A stretch of 64,000 bases of DNA from Mycobacterium fragae (GTDB lineage: Bacteria; Actinomycetota; Actinomycetes; Mycobacteriales; Mycobacteriaceae). The position numbers and the translations under genes are program-made. The first letter of the stretch is position 1. The number at the start of each line of letters is the position of its first letter. Positions 7,626 to 17,446 of this stretch are shown piece after piece. The DNA is taken from the NCBI RefSeq assembly GCF_002102185.1, contig NZ_LQOW01000004.1, positions 22,396 through 86,395 on the forward strand. The letters are read 5' to 3'. The notes below the pieces were generated by a model that was given only the letters and a program-made list of their open reading frames with translations, had not been told where the DNA came from and did not search any database.

Positions 7626-8258
7626 CTAGAGTCGGCTCGCCGCGAATGCCGCGGCTTGGTTGGTCATCCCGGGAACATATGCGACGTGCGCGGCCCCGTT
7701 CCTGCCTTCGGAGCAAATCGGGTCGCCGGGAACGCACATATCGATCGTCTTGGCACGATACAGCGGACTGATCGCGGGCAATCGGCCGCCTCCCAGCATC
7801 CTCGCGAATGAACTCTCCGGGTTGCCGAAGACTGCGACCGCTGCGACGTGATCGGCGACCTGAGGCGGCAAGTCGTCGGTGGTCATATCGATCACGCCCG
7901 CGCCCTGCGAATATCCACCAAGCACCATTCTGGTGTTGGGGCAGTTCGCGGCCATGGATTGGACATGAGCACGCGCGTCACCGGCACCGGCGATCGAGCT
8001 ACTGACGAAAGCGTCGGTGGCCGGGTAGTTGACCGGGTAGACCCCGACGGACCGCCCGCCAACCTGCGACCTGAGCGAATCGATGAATGCCTGGCCGACC
8101 CCGCCCACACCGGGGGGCTCGTTGGTGCCACGAGCGAACACCACCTCCACGTCGGGACAGGCAGCAGAAGCGGAGGGAATGGCTATGGGCGAGCCGAGCA
8201 GCGTCCACGTCATCACCACCGCACCTGTGAGGATGCGAGCGATGTTGCGCGTACTCAT
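7626..8258 (-). CDS. Exported cutinase-family serine esterase
   Basis: A 210-aa secreted cutinase/Culp. The Sec signal peptide covers about residues 1-32 (ending SASA-A). The nucleophile elbow GYSQG puts the serine at S117. The catalytic Asp is in the disulphide loop CVPGDPIC and the His in GAAHVAY. Two cysteine pairs are visible. Such enzymes hydrolyse lipids or esters at the cell surface. In M. tuberculosis, cut5 (Rv3724A/B) near the same chromosomal position is split into two frames; this copy is intact, though orthology is only inferred. It is divergent from the LipL-like gene at 8315 with 56 bp between, and upstream of the M15 lipoprotein on the same strand. Confidence 0.88.
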   Translation of the reverse strand: MSTRNIARILTGAVVMTWTLLGSPIAIPSASAACPDVEVVFARGTNEPPGVGGVGQAFIDSLRSQVGGRSVGVYPVNYPATDAFVSSSIAGAGDARAHVQSMAANCPNTRMVLGGYSQGAGVIDMTTDDLPPQVADHVAAVAVFGNPESSFARMLGGGRLPAISPLYRAKTIDMCVPGDPICSEGRNGAAHVAYVPGMTNQAAAFAASRL

Positions 8259-8301
8259 CTCTAGATATTGCCATTAACGTGGGAAAACGCGCTATAGGTA
8301 A

Positions 8302-8307
8302 TAGCAT
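8302..8307 (+). promoter_or_regulatory. -10 box of the second LipL-like gene
   Basis: TAGCAT matches TANNNT and ends 7 nt before GTG 8315, supporting that GTG as a leaderless start rather than the GTG at 8279. Confidence 0.55.
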
Positions 8308-8314
8308 CCTTTCA

Positions 8315-9604
8315 GTGACCCAACAGGCACTTCTCGGAGCCGACAGCGGTCTCCCACGCGGCGTCCGCGGCGCCGCCGACCCGCGCTTCGCAAACGTGAT
8401 CCGGTTGTTCGCCCGGCTGTTTCCCGGGCGCCGGTTCGGTGGCGGAGCCCTGTCGGTGTACATCGAGGGCCGGCCCGTCGTCGATGTCTGGACTGGATGG
8501 TCGGACCGGGCCGGCGAGGCACCGTGGACGCCCGACACGGGTGCCATGGTGTTCTCCGCCACCAAGGGTGTCGCATCGACGGTGATACACCGGCTTGTCG
8601 ACCGGGGACTGCTGTCGTACGAGGCGCCCGTCGCCGAGTATTGGCCGGAATTCGGCGCCAACGGCAAGGCCGACATCACCGTCCACGACGTGCTGCGGCA
8701 TCGATCCGGACTGTCGCATCTCAAGGGCGTCAGCAAGGCGGAGTTGATGGATCACCTCCTGATGGAGGAGCGGCTGGCCGCCGCACCGGTCGACCACCTG
8801 CGGGGCGCCCCCGCCTATCACGCGCTGACCTATGGTTGGCTGCTGTCGGGCCTGGCCCGGTCGGTGACGGGTATGGGCATGCGCGAGCTGATTCGCACCG
8901 AGGTGGCCCAGCCGCTCAACACGGACGGACTGCATCTGGGCCGGCCTCCTGCCGGTGCGCCGACCAAGGTGGCGCAGATCCTTGCCCCGCAAAGCAACCG
9001 ACCCAATCCGGTGTTCAACTTCGTCGCCCCGAGGGTGGCTGGGCTACCGTTCTCAGGCGCACTGGGTGCAATGTACTTCCCTGGAATCAAATCCTTTGTG
9101 CAGGGCGACATTCCGTTTCTGGACGGTGAGATCCCGGCCGCCAACGGCGTGGTCACCGGTCGTGGGCTGGCCAAAATGTACGCCGCGCTGGCCAACGGCG
9201 GCCAGATCGACGGAACACAGTTCCTGTCGTCGGAGCTCGTGGAGGGCTTGACGGGCAGACCGAGGGTGCTGCCCGACCTGAACATCGTGGTGCCGATGCC
9301 GTTTCACCTCGGCTATCACGAATCGCCGGTTCCCGGCCTGCTCAGGGGGTTCGGCCACATGGGTCTGGGCGGAACCCTCGGATGGGCCGATCCCCAGACC
9401 GCCAGCGCGTTCGGCTTCGTACACAACCGGCTGCTGACGCCGATGGTGTTCGACATGGCGTCGTTCGCGGGCTTAGCTCGTCCGCTGCGCAATGCGATCG
9501 ATGCCGCCCGCCATGCCGGTCCCCTCGAAGTGCCGCAGTTCGGCGCGACCTATGGAAAACAGCGACGCCCGGTCACGGGCAAGGTGGTCTCGGGTCGGCG
9601 GTAG
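8315..9604 (+). CDS. LipL-like serine esterase/beta-lactamase-fold protein (copy 2)
   Basis: A 429-aa paralogue of the esterase at 4763, highly similar along its whole length. The S81-A-T-K84 nucleophile motif, the YHALTYGWL segment and the GFGHMGLGG motif are all kept. I chose GTG 8315 over the longer frame from 8279 for two reasons: it makes the N-terminus (MTQQALLGADSGLPRGV) colinear with copy 1, and a TAGCAT box lies 7 nt upstream. There is no signal peptide. It is predicted to hydrolyse acyl esters; its physiological substrate is unknown. It is followed 86 nt later by the second cyclase/LuxR regulator. Confidence 0.85.
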   Translation: MTQQALLGADSGLPRGVRGAADPRFANVIRLFARLFPGRRFGGGALSVYIEGRPVVDVWTGWSDRAGEAPWTPDTGAMVFSATKGVASTVIHRLVDRGLLSYEAPVAEYWPEFGANGKADITVHDVLRHRSGLSHLKGVSKAELMDHLLMEERLAAAPVDHLRGAPAYHALTYGWLLSGLARSVTGMGMRELIRTEVAQPLNTDGLHLGRPPAGAPTKVAQILAPQSNRPNPVFNFVAPRVAGLPFSGALGAMYFPGIKSFVQGDIPFLDGEIPAANGVVTGRGLAKMYAALANGGQIDGTQFLSSELVEGLTGRPRVLPDLNIVVPMPFHLGYHESPVPGLLRGFGHMGLGGTLGWADPQTASAFGFVHNRLLTPMVFDMASFAGLARPLRNAIDAARHAGPLEVPQFGATYGKQRRPVTGKVVSGRR

Positions 9605-9635
9605 CTGTTCGGAATCTCCGCGTGGGGGCTTGCCG

Positions 9636-9690
9636 CTCTACGCGTTTCTGCTGATGTTTTGTGCCTTGTAGTCGCCGCATGCTGGCTAGC
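9636..9690 (+). promoter_or_regulatory. Conserved 5' leader shared with cyclase/LuxR gene 1
   Basis: These 55 bases align without gaps to 546-600 with 48 identities by hand count, ending at the ATG of each cyclase/LuxR gene. Such conservation outside the coding frame suggests a common promoter or operator. I could not place a convincing -10/-35 pair. Confidence 0.5.
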
Positions 9691-9693
9691 ATG
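9678..9693. repeat. Inverted repeat at the start of cyclase/LuxR gene 2
   Basis: The sequence CATGCT-GGCT-AGCATG is identical to 588-603 and spans the start codon region of the second paralogue. Confidence 0.6.
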
Positions 9694-12600
9694 AGCGAAA
9701 CTGACTGGAGCGAGCTGGACGTGAGCGAGCTGTTGCCGACGGGTACAGTGACGCTGCTGTTGGCAGACGTCGAGGGTTCCACGCGGCTGTGGGAGACTCA
9801 ACCCGTCGAGATGACCGCTGCCATTGCGCGTTTCAACCAAGTTGTGTCGGACCTCGTTGCGGCCCATAGTGGTGTGCGCCCGGTGGAGCAGGGCGAGGGC
9901 GACAGTTTCGTGGCCGCGTTCGCCCGGGCTTCCGATGCGGTGGCCTGTGCGCTCGAATTGCAGCGCGCGCCCTTGGCCCCGATTCGGCTGCGGATCGGCA
10001 TTCATACCGGCGAGATTCAGCTGCGCGATGAAGGCAACTACGCCGGGCCGACAATCAACCGCACCGCGCGACTGCGCGATCTTGCCCATGGCGGGCAGAC
10101 CGTGCTGTCGGGCGCGACGGAGCAGATGGTGGTCGATCGACTACCCGACGGTGCGTGGCTGACCGACCTGGGCACCCACCCGCTGCGCGATCTGCCGCGC
10201 CCGGAACGCGTCGTGCAGCTGTGCCACCCCGATGTGATCAACGAGTTCCCGCCTCTGCGAGTACCCAAAGTGGTTGTCGCCCAGCGGCTTCCGGCACAGC
10301 TCACTAGTTTCGTTGGGCGCGAAGCCGAGATGCGTGAGGTGGCGGAGCTGCTGGCCGAGAACCGGCTGGTGACGCTGACCGGCGCCGGCGGCGTCGGCAA
10401 AACCCGCCTGGCGGTCCAGCTGGCGACACAGATGGCCGGCGAATTCGCCGACGGTGTGTGGTACGTGGATCTGGCGCCGATCACCGATCCCGACGTTGTG
10501 CCGACCGCCGTGGCCCGCGCGTTGGGGTTACCCGATCAACCCGGCTGCTCCACGATGGACACCGTCACCCGATTCGTCGCCGACCGCCACATGCTAGTGG
10601 TGTTGGACAACTGCGAGCATCTGCTGGATGCGAGCGCGTCGCTGGTCGTAGCTCTACTGGGCGCAGGTGAGAAGTTGACGCTCTTGGCGACCAGTCGGGA
10701 GACGATCGGGGTTGCCGGTGAGATGGGCTGGCGGGTGCCGTCGCTGTCGCTGACCGACGAAGCCGTCGAGCTATTCACCGATCGGGCTCGCCATGTTCGG
10801 CCCGGTTTCGCCGTGACCGACGAGAACATCGCGGTGCTGACCGACATCTGCCAGCGGCTGGATGGTTTGCCGTTGGCGATCGAGCTCGCCGCGGCGCGGG
10901 TGCGCGCCCTATCACTGACCGAGATCGCTGACACCTTGCACGACCGCTTCCGGCTGCTCACCGGTGGTTCGCGCAGCGCGGTGCGCCGTCAACAGACGCT
11001 GCGCGCCTCGGTGGATTGGTCGCATGCGCTGCTGACCCAGTCCGAACGGGTGCTGTTCCGTCGGCTGGCGGCGTTCATGGGTGGATTTGACCTCGACGCC
11101 GCACAGGCAGTCGCCGGATCCGGCGACGTGGAGCGCTACCAGGTGCTCGATCAGCTCACCCTGCTCGTGGACAAATCGCTGGTGGTGGCCGACGACAGCC
11201 GGGACCGAACCCGTTACCGCTTGCTGGAGACGGTGCGCCAGTACGCGCTGGAAAAGCTCGGTGAGTCCGGTGAGGCCGATGCCGTGCGATCGCGTCACCG
11301 CGATTACTACACGTCGATGGCGGCGGCGGTCGACGCACCGGCCGGCAGCGATTACGAGCAACACGTCGACCGGGCCGAATTGGAATTCGACAATCTGCGG
11401 GCCGCGTTTGACTGGAGCCGTGAAAACTCCGATATCGAGCTCGCGTTGACCCTGGCGTCGTCGCTGCAGCCGCTGTGGTTCGCGCGAGGCCGCGTGCACG
11501 AGGGCTTCGCGTGGTGCGACGCGGTCGTCACCGATGAGGTTGCACAGGACCCTGACCTGCCGGCAGCGATTGTCGCCCGAGCGTTATCCGACAAAGCGAT
11601 GCTTGACTCCGCCGCCCGCGGCACCCCGAACGTTAATCAGGCGCACCAAGCTCTGGCGCTTGCGCGTGACATCGGCGACGCAGGCGTGCTGGTGAGAGCG
11701 CTCGTCGCCTACGGCCTGACCGCCGCCCACAACGCCGAGCTGGCAGGGCAGTACTTCGCCGAAGCGACCGAACTCGCCCGCCGCTCCGACGACAAATGGA
11801 GGCTCGCTCAAATCCTGGGCTGGCAGGCGCACGTGGCATTGCTCTTCGGTGACCCCATCGCTGCGCGCGTGGCCGCCGAGGAAGGACGCGATATTGCCGC
11901 CGCAATCGGTGACGCGTTCAACTCGCGCCACTGCCGGACGTGCCTCGGTCTGGCACAGATGCTGGAGAGCGATATCGCAGGGGCGCTCACGCAATTCCGC
12001 GCGGTGGCCGCCGAGGCCACGGCCGCCCATGACGGGATCCTCGCGGCGGGAAACCTGGCGCACCAGGCCAGCGCATTGGCCTGGCGGGGCGACGGGGAGG
12101 CGGCCATGGCGGCGGCCGAAGCCGGCCTCGGTTCCGGGACTGAATTCGGCCCCTTCGTCTCAGGCATTTGCTACATGGCGTTGGCAGCAGCGGCCCTGTC
12201 AGCCGGCGATGTCGGGACCGCGCTGGAGGCGAGCGCGGCGGCCTGGGAGCATGGGGGCGCCCTGCCGGGCTATGCCTCACTCCAGCGGCCCATCGTTGCG
12301 CAGGCCATCTTGGCGAGTGGGGATCTGGTCGCCGCCCGCCGCTGGGCCGACGAGGCGGTCGAGAAGGCGACGAGCTGGACGGTTGTGATGTCGTCACTGG
12401 TCACCCGTGCCCGTGTGGCGATGGCGCAAGGCGAGCTAGAGCAGGCTCAGCGCGACGTCCACGAGGCGTTGGCGAATCTGCCCGAAGGCTTTCCCTACGT
12501 GGGCATTGCCGACACTCTCGAATGCACGGCCATCCCGGCCGAGCGCTGTGGCAGCCACCGGGAAGCTGCCCGACTTTTTGGTGCGGCAGCCGCAATCCGC

Positions 12601-12978
12601 GAGCGCCGGGGAATTGGGCGGTTCAAGGTCTGGGAAGCTGATTACGAAGCATCGGTGACGAAATTGCGAAATGCTATGGCCGAGGCGGACTTTGAATCGG
12701 CTTGGGCCGAGGGCGCGGCCCTGTCGACTGAAGAGGCCATCGCCTATGCGCAGCGCGGCCGCGGCGAACGCAAACGGCCCACCAGCGGCTGGGCTTCACT
12801 CACGCCGGCCGAGCGCGACGTCGTACGACTGGTCAGCGAAGGACTCGCCAACAACGACATCGCCACCCGGCTGTTCGTCTCGCCACGCACGGTGCAGTCC
12901 CACCTCACCCACGTCTACACCAAACTCGGCCTCACCTCTCGCGTGCAGCTGGCCCAGGAAGCAGCGCGCCACGTCTGA
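9691..12978 (+). CDS. Class III nucleotide cyclase - STAND ATPase - TPR-like - LuxR hybrid regulator (copy 2)
   Basis: A 1095-aa paralogue of the regulator at 601 with the same architecture. The cyclase domain has metal residues D26 and D71, the non-canonical purine-selecting pair Q67/N116, and transition-state N123/R127. Walker A is at 231-238 (GAGGVGKT), followed by the NB-ARC-like ATPase, a long TPR-like helical region and a C-terminal LuxR/GerE helix-turn-helix starting LTPAERDVVRLV. Similarity to copy 1 is highest in the cyclase, ATPase and LuxR parts and lower in the TPR-like region, consistent with a sensor region diverging to bind a different signal. A GTG at 9661 would add ten residues. 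Confidence 0.88.
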   Translation: MSETDWSELDVSELLPTGTVTLLLADVEGSTRLWETQPVEMTAAIARFNQVVSDLVAAHSGVRPVEQGEGDSFVAAFARASDAVACALELQRAPLAPIRLRIGIHTGEIQLRDEGNYAGPTINRTARLRDLAHGGQTVLSGATEQMVVDRLPDGAWLTDLGTHPLRDLPRPERVVQLCHPDVINEFPPLRVPKVVVAQRLPAQLTSFVGREAEMREVAELLAENRLVTLTGAGGVGKTRLAVQLATQMAGEFADGVWYVDLAPITDPDVVPTAVARALGLPDQPGCSTMDTVTRFVADRHMLVVLDNCEHLLDASASLVVALLGAGEKLTLLATSRETIGVAGEMGWRVPSLSLTDEAVELFTDRARHVRPGFAVTDENIAVLTDICQRLDGLPLAIELAAARVRALSLTEIADTLHDRFRLLTGGSRSAVRRQQTLRASVDWSHALLTQSERVLFRRLAAFMGGFDLDAAQAVAGSGDVERYQVLDQLTLLVDKSLVVADDSRDRTRYRLLETVRQYALEKLGESGEADAVRSRHRDYYTSMAAAVDAPAGSDYEQHVDRAELEFDNLRAAFDWSRENSDIELALTLASSLQPLWFARGRVHEGFAWCDAVVTDEVAQDPDLPAAIVARALSDKAMLDSAARGTPNVNQAHQALALARDIGDAGVLVRALVAYGLTAAHNAELAGQYFAEATELARRSDDKWRLAQILGWQAHVALLFGDPIAARVAAEEGRDIAAAIGDAFNSRHCRTCLGLAQMLESDIAGALTQFRAVAAEATAAHDGILAAGNLAHQASALAWRGDGEAAMAAAEAGLGSGTEFGPFVSGICYMALAAAALSAGDVGTALEASAAAWEHGGALPGYASLQRPIVAQAILASGDLVAARRWADEAVEKATSWTVVMSSLVTRARVAMAQGELEQAQRDVHEALANLPEGFPYVGIADTLECTAIPAERCGSHREAARLFGAAAAIRERRGIGRFKVWEADYEASVTKLRNAMAEADFESAWAEGAALSTEEAIAYAQRGRGERKRPTSGWASLTPAERDVVRLVSEGLANNDIATRLFVSPRTVQSHLTHVYTKLGLTSRVQLAQEAARHV

Positions 12979-13063
12979 CCGGTAAGAAGTTAGAAGCCCG
13001 CCGGTTCGGGGAACACGTGTCGACATGGCGCCCAATTCGGGCGCTGTTACGACAGGAGCAGCA

Positions 13064-13348
13064 ATGATCGGATCAATCGTTCTCGCCATCATCGTGGGCG
13101 CGATCATCGGTGTAGTGGCGCGTCTCGTCATGCCGGGTAAGCAGAACATCGGCATGATCATGACGGTGCTGCTGGGTGCAGTCGGCGGCTTGATCGGCTC
13201 TGCGGTGGCCACCCAGTTCGGCTACCACAACGCCAATGGTGGAATCGCCTGGATCCCGTTCCTCATCGGAGTCGTGGTCGCCATCTTGTTGATAGCGATC
13301 TACCAGGCATTGACCGGGCGTCGTACCAGGGCAAGGACGCTGCGCTAA
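13064..13348 (+). CDS. GlsB/YeaQ/YmgE-family small membrane protein
   Basis: A 94-aa integral membrane protein of the transglycosylase-associated (GlsB/YeaQ/YmgE) family, often stress-induced. Three hydrophobic segments (about residues 3-23, 31-51 and 61-80) are separated by the family's ARLVMPGKQNIG loop and a glycine-rich AVGGLIGS segment. The tail is basic (GRRTRARTLR). ATG 13064 is preceded by an AGGAG ribosome site 6 nt upstream, so the longer frame from 13025 is not used. Its biochemical role is not known. Confidence 0.82.
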   Translation: MIGSIVLAIIVGAIIGVVARLVMPGKQNIGMIMTVLLGAVGGLIGSAVATQFGYHNANGGIAWIPFLIGVVVAILLIAIYQALTGRRTRARTLR

Positions 13349-13368
13349 CCGCGGCGCGGGGAAAGAGC

Positions 13369-13767
13369 GTGGCGCCGCGTTTCGAGGACGTCATCGCATC
13401 CAAGTACCTGCTGCTGACGACGTTCACCAAGGACGGTCGCCCGAAGCCGACACCGACATGGGGTGTCCCCGACAGCGACCGTCTACTGGTCATTACCGAC
13501 GATGGCTCATGGAAAGTGAAGCGGATCCGGAACACACCCAGGGTGACGATCGCCAGAAGCTCAGCGCTGGGCACGCCCAGGAGTGAAGCAGTCGAGGCGG
13601 TGGCCCGGGTGCTACCGAAGTCTGAGACGCGACGGGTCTACAACGCGGTGCTCAGACGGTACTGGTATCACGCCGGCTGGTTTTATGCGCATTCAATCCT
13701 GCGCGGCGGCGTCAACAAGGTGCACGTGGGCGTGGAGATCAAGCCCGCCGAATTACCGCGACAGTGA
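13369..13767 (+). CDS. PPOX-class (probably F420-dependent) oxidoreductase
   Basis: A 132-aa split-beta-barrel flavin/deazaflavin-binding protein of the pyridoxamine-phosphate-oxidase-like family. The N-terminal pattern ([19 protein letters not shown]) and the [15 protein letters not shown] segment resemble the F420-binding mycobacterial subfamily (Rv2061c type). The substrate is unknown. The start is GTG 13369 with GGGGAAAGAG upstream. The 3' end overlaps the convergent mmpL gene by 15 nt. Confidence 0.78.
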   Translation: MAPRFEDVIASKYLLLTTFTKDGRPKPTPTWGVPDSDRLLVITDDGSWKVKRIRNTPRVTIARSSALGTPRSEAVEAVARVLPKSETRRVYNAVLRRYWYHAGWFYAHSILRGGVNKVHVGVEIKPAELPRQ

Positions 13768-16695
13768 CGGCTCCTCGGTAGGCGGCTTCTCCGACTTGTC
13801 CTGGGGGTCCCGCAGCAGCAATTCACGCACCACCGGACGTGGTCCGTACGGCCGAAGCAGGGTACTGGCGGGGCGCGGACGCACGTGTTGTGGCCACCAG
13901 AACCAACGTCCCAGCAGGGTGGCCACCGATGGCGTCATGAACGACCGCACGATGAGGGTGTCGAACAACAGACCCAGAGCAATCGTGGTGCCCACCTGGG
14001 CCATGACCCGCAACGGGCCGAACACGAATGAAGCCATGGTGGCGGCGAACACCAAACCGGCAGCGGTCACCACCGAACCGGATCCGGCCATCGCGCGGAT
14101 GGTTCCCGTCTTCAGCCCGGCGTGTACTTCTTCTTTGAATCGGGATATCAGCAGCAGGTTGTAGTCCGACCCGACGGCCAGCAGCAAGATGACCGCCATC
14201 GCCAGCACCATCCAGTGCAACTTGATCCCGAGTAGGTACTGCCACACGAGCACGGAAAGGCCGAAGGACGCGCCCAGCGAAAGCAGCACGGTGCCCACAA
14301 TGACCAGGGCCGCGACCACGCTTCGGGTGATGACCAACATGATGATGAAAATCAAAGTGGCCGCGGCTATTCCGGCGATCATCAGGTCGACGTTGGAGGC
14401 GTCGCGCATGTCCTTGTACAGCGCCGCGGTGCCACCGAGGTAGACCTTGGCGCCCTCCCACGGCGTGCCCTTGATGGCCTCGTGTACCGCCTGCTTGATC
14501 GGATTGATGTGGGAGATGCCCTCAGGAGTCGCCGGATCGCCTTCGTGCGAGATGATCAAACGAACAGCGTGGCCGTCGGGTGACATGAACTGCTTCAGGC
14601 CGCGCTGGAAATCCGGGCTTTGGAACGCCTCCGGCGGCAGATAGAACGTGTCGTCGTTCTTCGCTTTGTCGAAGGCTTCTCCCATGGCCGTCGCGTTGTC
14701 GGACAACGCTTTCTGTTGGTCGTTGAGACCTTTCGTCGTCGCGAAGTTCGACATGATCGTGTCGAGATTTCGCTGCTGGCTGGCAATCTGCGGCGGTATC
14801 AGCGCCACCAATTGCGGCTGGATCTGGTCTAACCTCTCGAGATTCGCGTAGAGCTTCTCGATGTTCTCACTGACTTCGTCGATACCGTCCAGCGCGTTGA
14901 AGATGGATTGCACCGCCCAGCACACCGGTACGTCGTAGCAGTGCTTCTCCCAGTAGAAGGCGCTGCGAATCGGCCGGAAGAAGTCATCGAAGTTCGCGAT
15001 TTCGTCGCGCAACGCCTCGGTGATCTCAACGGTCTCTTTTGTAAGAACCACAGTTTGATGCGTCGTGTTGCTGAGATCCTGGGTGACTTGCATCTGCTGG
15101 TGCAGAAGTGCCATCGTTTTCCGGAGCTCGTCCGCTTGCTTCAACAGGTTATTGGCCTGTTCCTCCTGGTAATGCTGGGTCTGGATCTGCCCGGCGCTTT
15201 GCGCGCTCATCAGAAAAGCAAGGGTCGAGTGGTCGAGCGGAGTGCCCAGGGGCCGGGTGATGGTCTGCACACGGCCGATACCCGGGATGTGGAAGATCGC
15301 TTTGGCCACCTTGTCCAACACCAGGAAGTCGGCCGGATTACGCAAATCGTGATCCGTCTCGATCATCAGCAATTCGGGATTCAGCCGGGCCTGGTTGAAG
15401 TGTCGTTCGGCGGCGGCATAGCCGACGTTGGCCGGGGTGTCCGGCGGCAGGTAATGGCGGTTGTCGTAGTCGGTTACATAACCGGGCAGGGCAACCAGAC
15501 CGACAAGTGCGATCGCGATCGTCACCGCGAGAATCGGTGCGGGCCAACGCACGATCGCGGTACCGATTCGCCGCCAGTTCCGGGTTTGCAATATCCGCTT
15601 CGGATCGAGCAGCTTGAAGAAGCTGCCCACCACCAGCACCGCCGGTCCCAGCGTCAATGCCGCGAAGACCGCGACCAGCAGGCCGACCGCGCAAGGCACA
15701 CCCATCGTCTGGAACCACGGCAACCGGGTGAAGCTCAGGCAATACATCGCGCCGGCGACGGTAAGCCCTGAACCCAGCACGACATGCGCGGTGCCGTGAA
15801 ACATGGTGTAGAAGGCCTGTTCTCGGTCCTCGCCGAGGCCACGGGCCTCGTGATAACGGCCCATCACGAAAATCGCGTAGTCCGTGCCCGCGGCGATCGC
15901 CAGCAACACCAGCAAGTTGTTGGCGAACGTGGACAGTCCGATGATCCCGTAATTTCCCAGAAACGCGACGACACCTCGGGCCGCGGCCACTTCGACGAGG
16001 ACGATGAACAGCACGATGAGCGTCGTGATCACCGAGCGGTAGACGAAAAGCAGCATCACGATGATCACCAGGAAGGTCATCATGGTGACCTTCTTGACGC
16101 CCTTCTCGCCCGCATGAGACTGATCGGCGATCAGCGCGCCGGCGCCGGTGACATGGGCCTTGACCCCCGGTGGCGCGGGCACCGAGTCGACGATCTTGCG
16201 GACCGCTTCGACGGACTCGGTGGACAAACTCTCACCCATGTTGCCGGCGAGGTAGACCTGGACATAGGCCGCTTTTCCGTCCGGGCTTTGCGAGCCCGCA
16301 GCAGTCAGCGGATCATTCCAGAAATCCTGGACGTGCTGAACATGCTTGGTGTCCTGTTGAAGTCGCCTGACGATCTCGCCGTAATACTGGTGTGCGGCAT
16401 TCTCGAGCTTCTGCTGGCCCTCCAGGACGATCATCGCCGAGTTGTCTGAATTGAATTCGCGGAAGGTCGATCCGACCTTCTTCATCGCGATCATCCCCGG
16501 CGCGTCTTTCGGGCTCTGTGACACCGCGTGCTCTTTGGTGACGACCTCCAGTTGCGGCACGGTGACATTCACAAACACGGTGAGTCCCAGCCACAGCAGC
16601 ACGATCGGCAGCGCAAGCCGATGGATCATCCGGGGCAGGAACGGCGGGATCAGCGGCTGCGAGACAGGCTGCGTCGCCTCGGTGGTCTCACTCAT
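13753..16695 (-). CDS. MmpL-family RND transporter
   Basis: A 980-aa inner-membrane RND-superfamily exporter of the MmpL4/MmpL5 type. It has one N-terminal helix (about residues 27-50), a large periplasmic domain, a block of five helices containing the proton-relay DY pair in [15 protein letters not shown], a second periplasmic domain with a long coiled-coil-like insert (about residues 500-660), and a second helix block with DY in [13 protein letters not shown]. MmpL4/5 proteins with MmpS partners export mycobactin siderophores and, for MmpL5, drugs. The substrate here is inferred only from that. The ATG overlaps the mmpS stop (ATGA), so the two are co-translated. Confidence 0.9.
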   Translation of the reverse strand: MSETTEATQPVSQPLIPPFLPRMIHRLALPIVLLWLGLTVFVNVTVPQLEVVTKEHAVSQSPKDAPGMIAMKKVGSTFREFNSDNSAMIVLEGQQKLENAAHQYYGEIVRRLQQDTKHVQHVQDFWNDPLTAAGSQSPDGKAAYVQVYLAGNMGESLSTESVEAVRKIVDSVPAPPGVKAHVTGAGALIADQSHAGEKGVKKVTMMTFLVIIVMLLFVYRSVITTLIVLFIVLVEVAAARGVVAFLGNYGIIGLSTFANNLLVLLAIAAGTDYAIFVMGRYHEARGLGEDREQAFYTMFHGTAHVVLGSGLTVAGAMYCLSFTRLPWFQTMGVPCAVGLLVAVFAALTLGPAVLVVGSFFKLLDPKRILQTRNWRRIGTAIVRWPAPILAVTIAIALVGLVALPGYVTDYDNRHYLPPDTPANVGYAAAERHFNQARLNPELLMIETDHDLRNPADFLVLDKVAKAIFHIPGIGRVQTITRPLGTPLDHSTLAFLMSAQSAGQIQTQHYQEEQANNLLKQADELRKTMALLHQQMQVTQDLSNTTHQTVVLTKETVEITEALRDEIANFDDFFRPIRSAFYWEKHCYDVPVCWAVQSIFNALDGIDEVSENIEKLYANLERLDQIQPQLVALIPPQIASQQRNLDTIMSNFATTKGLNDQQKALSDNATAMGEAFDKAKNDDTFYLPPEAFQSPDFQRGLKQFMSPDGHAVRLIISHEGDPATPEGISHINPIKQAVHEAIKGTPWEGAKVYLGGTAALYKDMRDASNVDLMIAGIAAATLIFIIMLVITRSVVAALVIVGTVLLSLGASFGLSVLVWQYLLGIKLHWMVLAMAVILLLAVGSDYNLLLISRFKEEVHAGLKTGTIRAMAGSGSVVTAAGLVFAATMASFVFGPLRVMAQVGTTIALGLLFDTLIVRSFMTPSVATLLGRWFWWPQHVRPRPASTLLRPYGPRPVVRELLLRDPQDKSEKPPTEEPSLSR

Positions 16696-17261
16696 GCGGA
16701 CTTGTTCAGGCAGAAGGTGAAGGCATTCACTGTTTCGTCGGCGGGGGATCGATTTGTGGCCTTGACTATCGGCCCGCGCCCGTCGTTATCGTCCAGGGTG
16801 ATCTTGCAGGCAATCCAATCGCCAGTTCCCTGTGCCACGAGATTGGCGGGGAGGGAAGGCTGCGTTGTGGTCAGCTGTGTCGACCACGGCAGGGGCGCGT
16901 TGAGGACCTGCTGCGGCTTGGAATCTTTGTCCAGGTAATTGATGGTCGCCATGCTGCCCGGTGGACCCCAGACCTCGAGTGTTAAGACCTTGGGGTTGAA
17001 CGGCTTTATCTCTTCGGCGACCGCGCCCCCGCCGAAGGCATTGCCGTGCACACCGAAGATGCCGCGAAGCCGGTACACGCAGAACCCCGAGACCGCGACC
17101 ACGGCGGCGATCACCAGCACCACCCAGAATCGTCTGAGGAGGCTGGGGGTTGTGGCCCGCTTGGCCTTCTGCTCAGCGACCTCTTTGTACTCGTTCTCGT
17201 ACTCGCTCGTCGTGTGCCCCTCGGTGCGCAGAGGTTCGGTCGTCGGCTCGGTCGTCGTCAT
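16692..17261 (-). CDS. MmpS-family accessory membrane protein
   Basis: A 189-aa partner of the downstream MmpL. The cytosolic N-terminus is Thr/Glu-rich, a single transmembrane helix lies at about residues 45-64 ([19 protein letters not shown]), and the extracytoplasmic beta-rich domain carries MmpS signatures ([14 protein letters not shown] [19 protein letters not shown], and a closing FTFCLNKSA). I start it at ATG 17261 because GGAGG lies 5 nt before it; the frame could be opened at 17300. MmpS4/5 homologues are needed for siderophore export with MmpL4/5. A degenerate IdeR-box-like element lies upstream at 17305-17324. Confidence 0.88.
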   Translation of the reverse strand: MTTTEPTTEPLRTEGHTTSEYENEYKEVAEQKAKRATTPSLLRRFWVVLVIAAVVAVSGFCVYRLRGIFGVHGNAFGGGAVAEEIKPFNPKVLTLEVWGPPGSMATINYLDKDSKPQQVLNAPLPWSTQLTTTQPSLPANLVAQGTGDWIACKITLDDNDGRGPIVKATNRSPADETVNAFTFCLNKSA

Positions 17262-17304
17262 GGGTGCCTCCATCCTTAACCAGGGGCGAAGGACGCTCAA
17301 CTAA

Positions 17305-17324
17305 TTAGCTTGTGTGTAACCTTA
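17305..17324. promoter_or_regulatory. Degenerate IdeR-box-like element upstream of mmpS
   Basis: TTAGCTT-GTGTG-TAACCTTA resembles the 19-bp IdeR/DtxR consensus (TTAGGTTAGSCTAACCTAA) in both half-sites (6/7 and 7/8), but the half-sites are one base too far apart. TTAGCT also recurs at 17322, 17 nt from the first copy. It is suggestive only. Confidence 0.25.
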
Positions 17325-17433
17325 GCTACTCTAATCGGAAGAGGCGAGTCCCGGGAACCTGGGTAGGGCAGGGAGGAACAGCGATGATAGGCGTCAGGCA
17401 GCCAGTTCGATCCACGAGTCGAACCGGAAACGG

Positions 17434-17439
17434 TACGAT
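17434..17439 (+). promoter_or_regulatory. -10 box of the DUF732 gene
   Basis: TACGAT matches TANNNT and ends 7 nt before ATG 17447, a leaderless arrangement. Confidence 0.55.
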
Positions 17440-17446
17440 CCAGCCC

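Noticed and set aside
13000..13050. SigE/SigH-type promoter (GGAAC near 13010 with GTT near 13047)
   Set aside because: The spacing is about twice the required distance.
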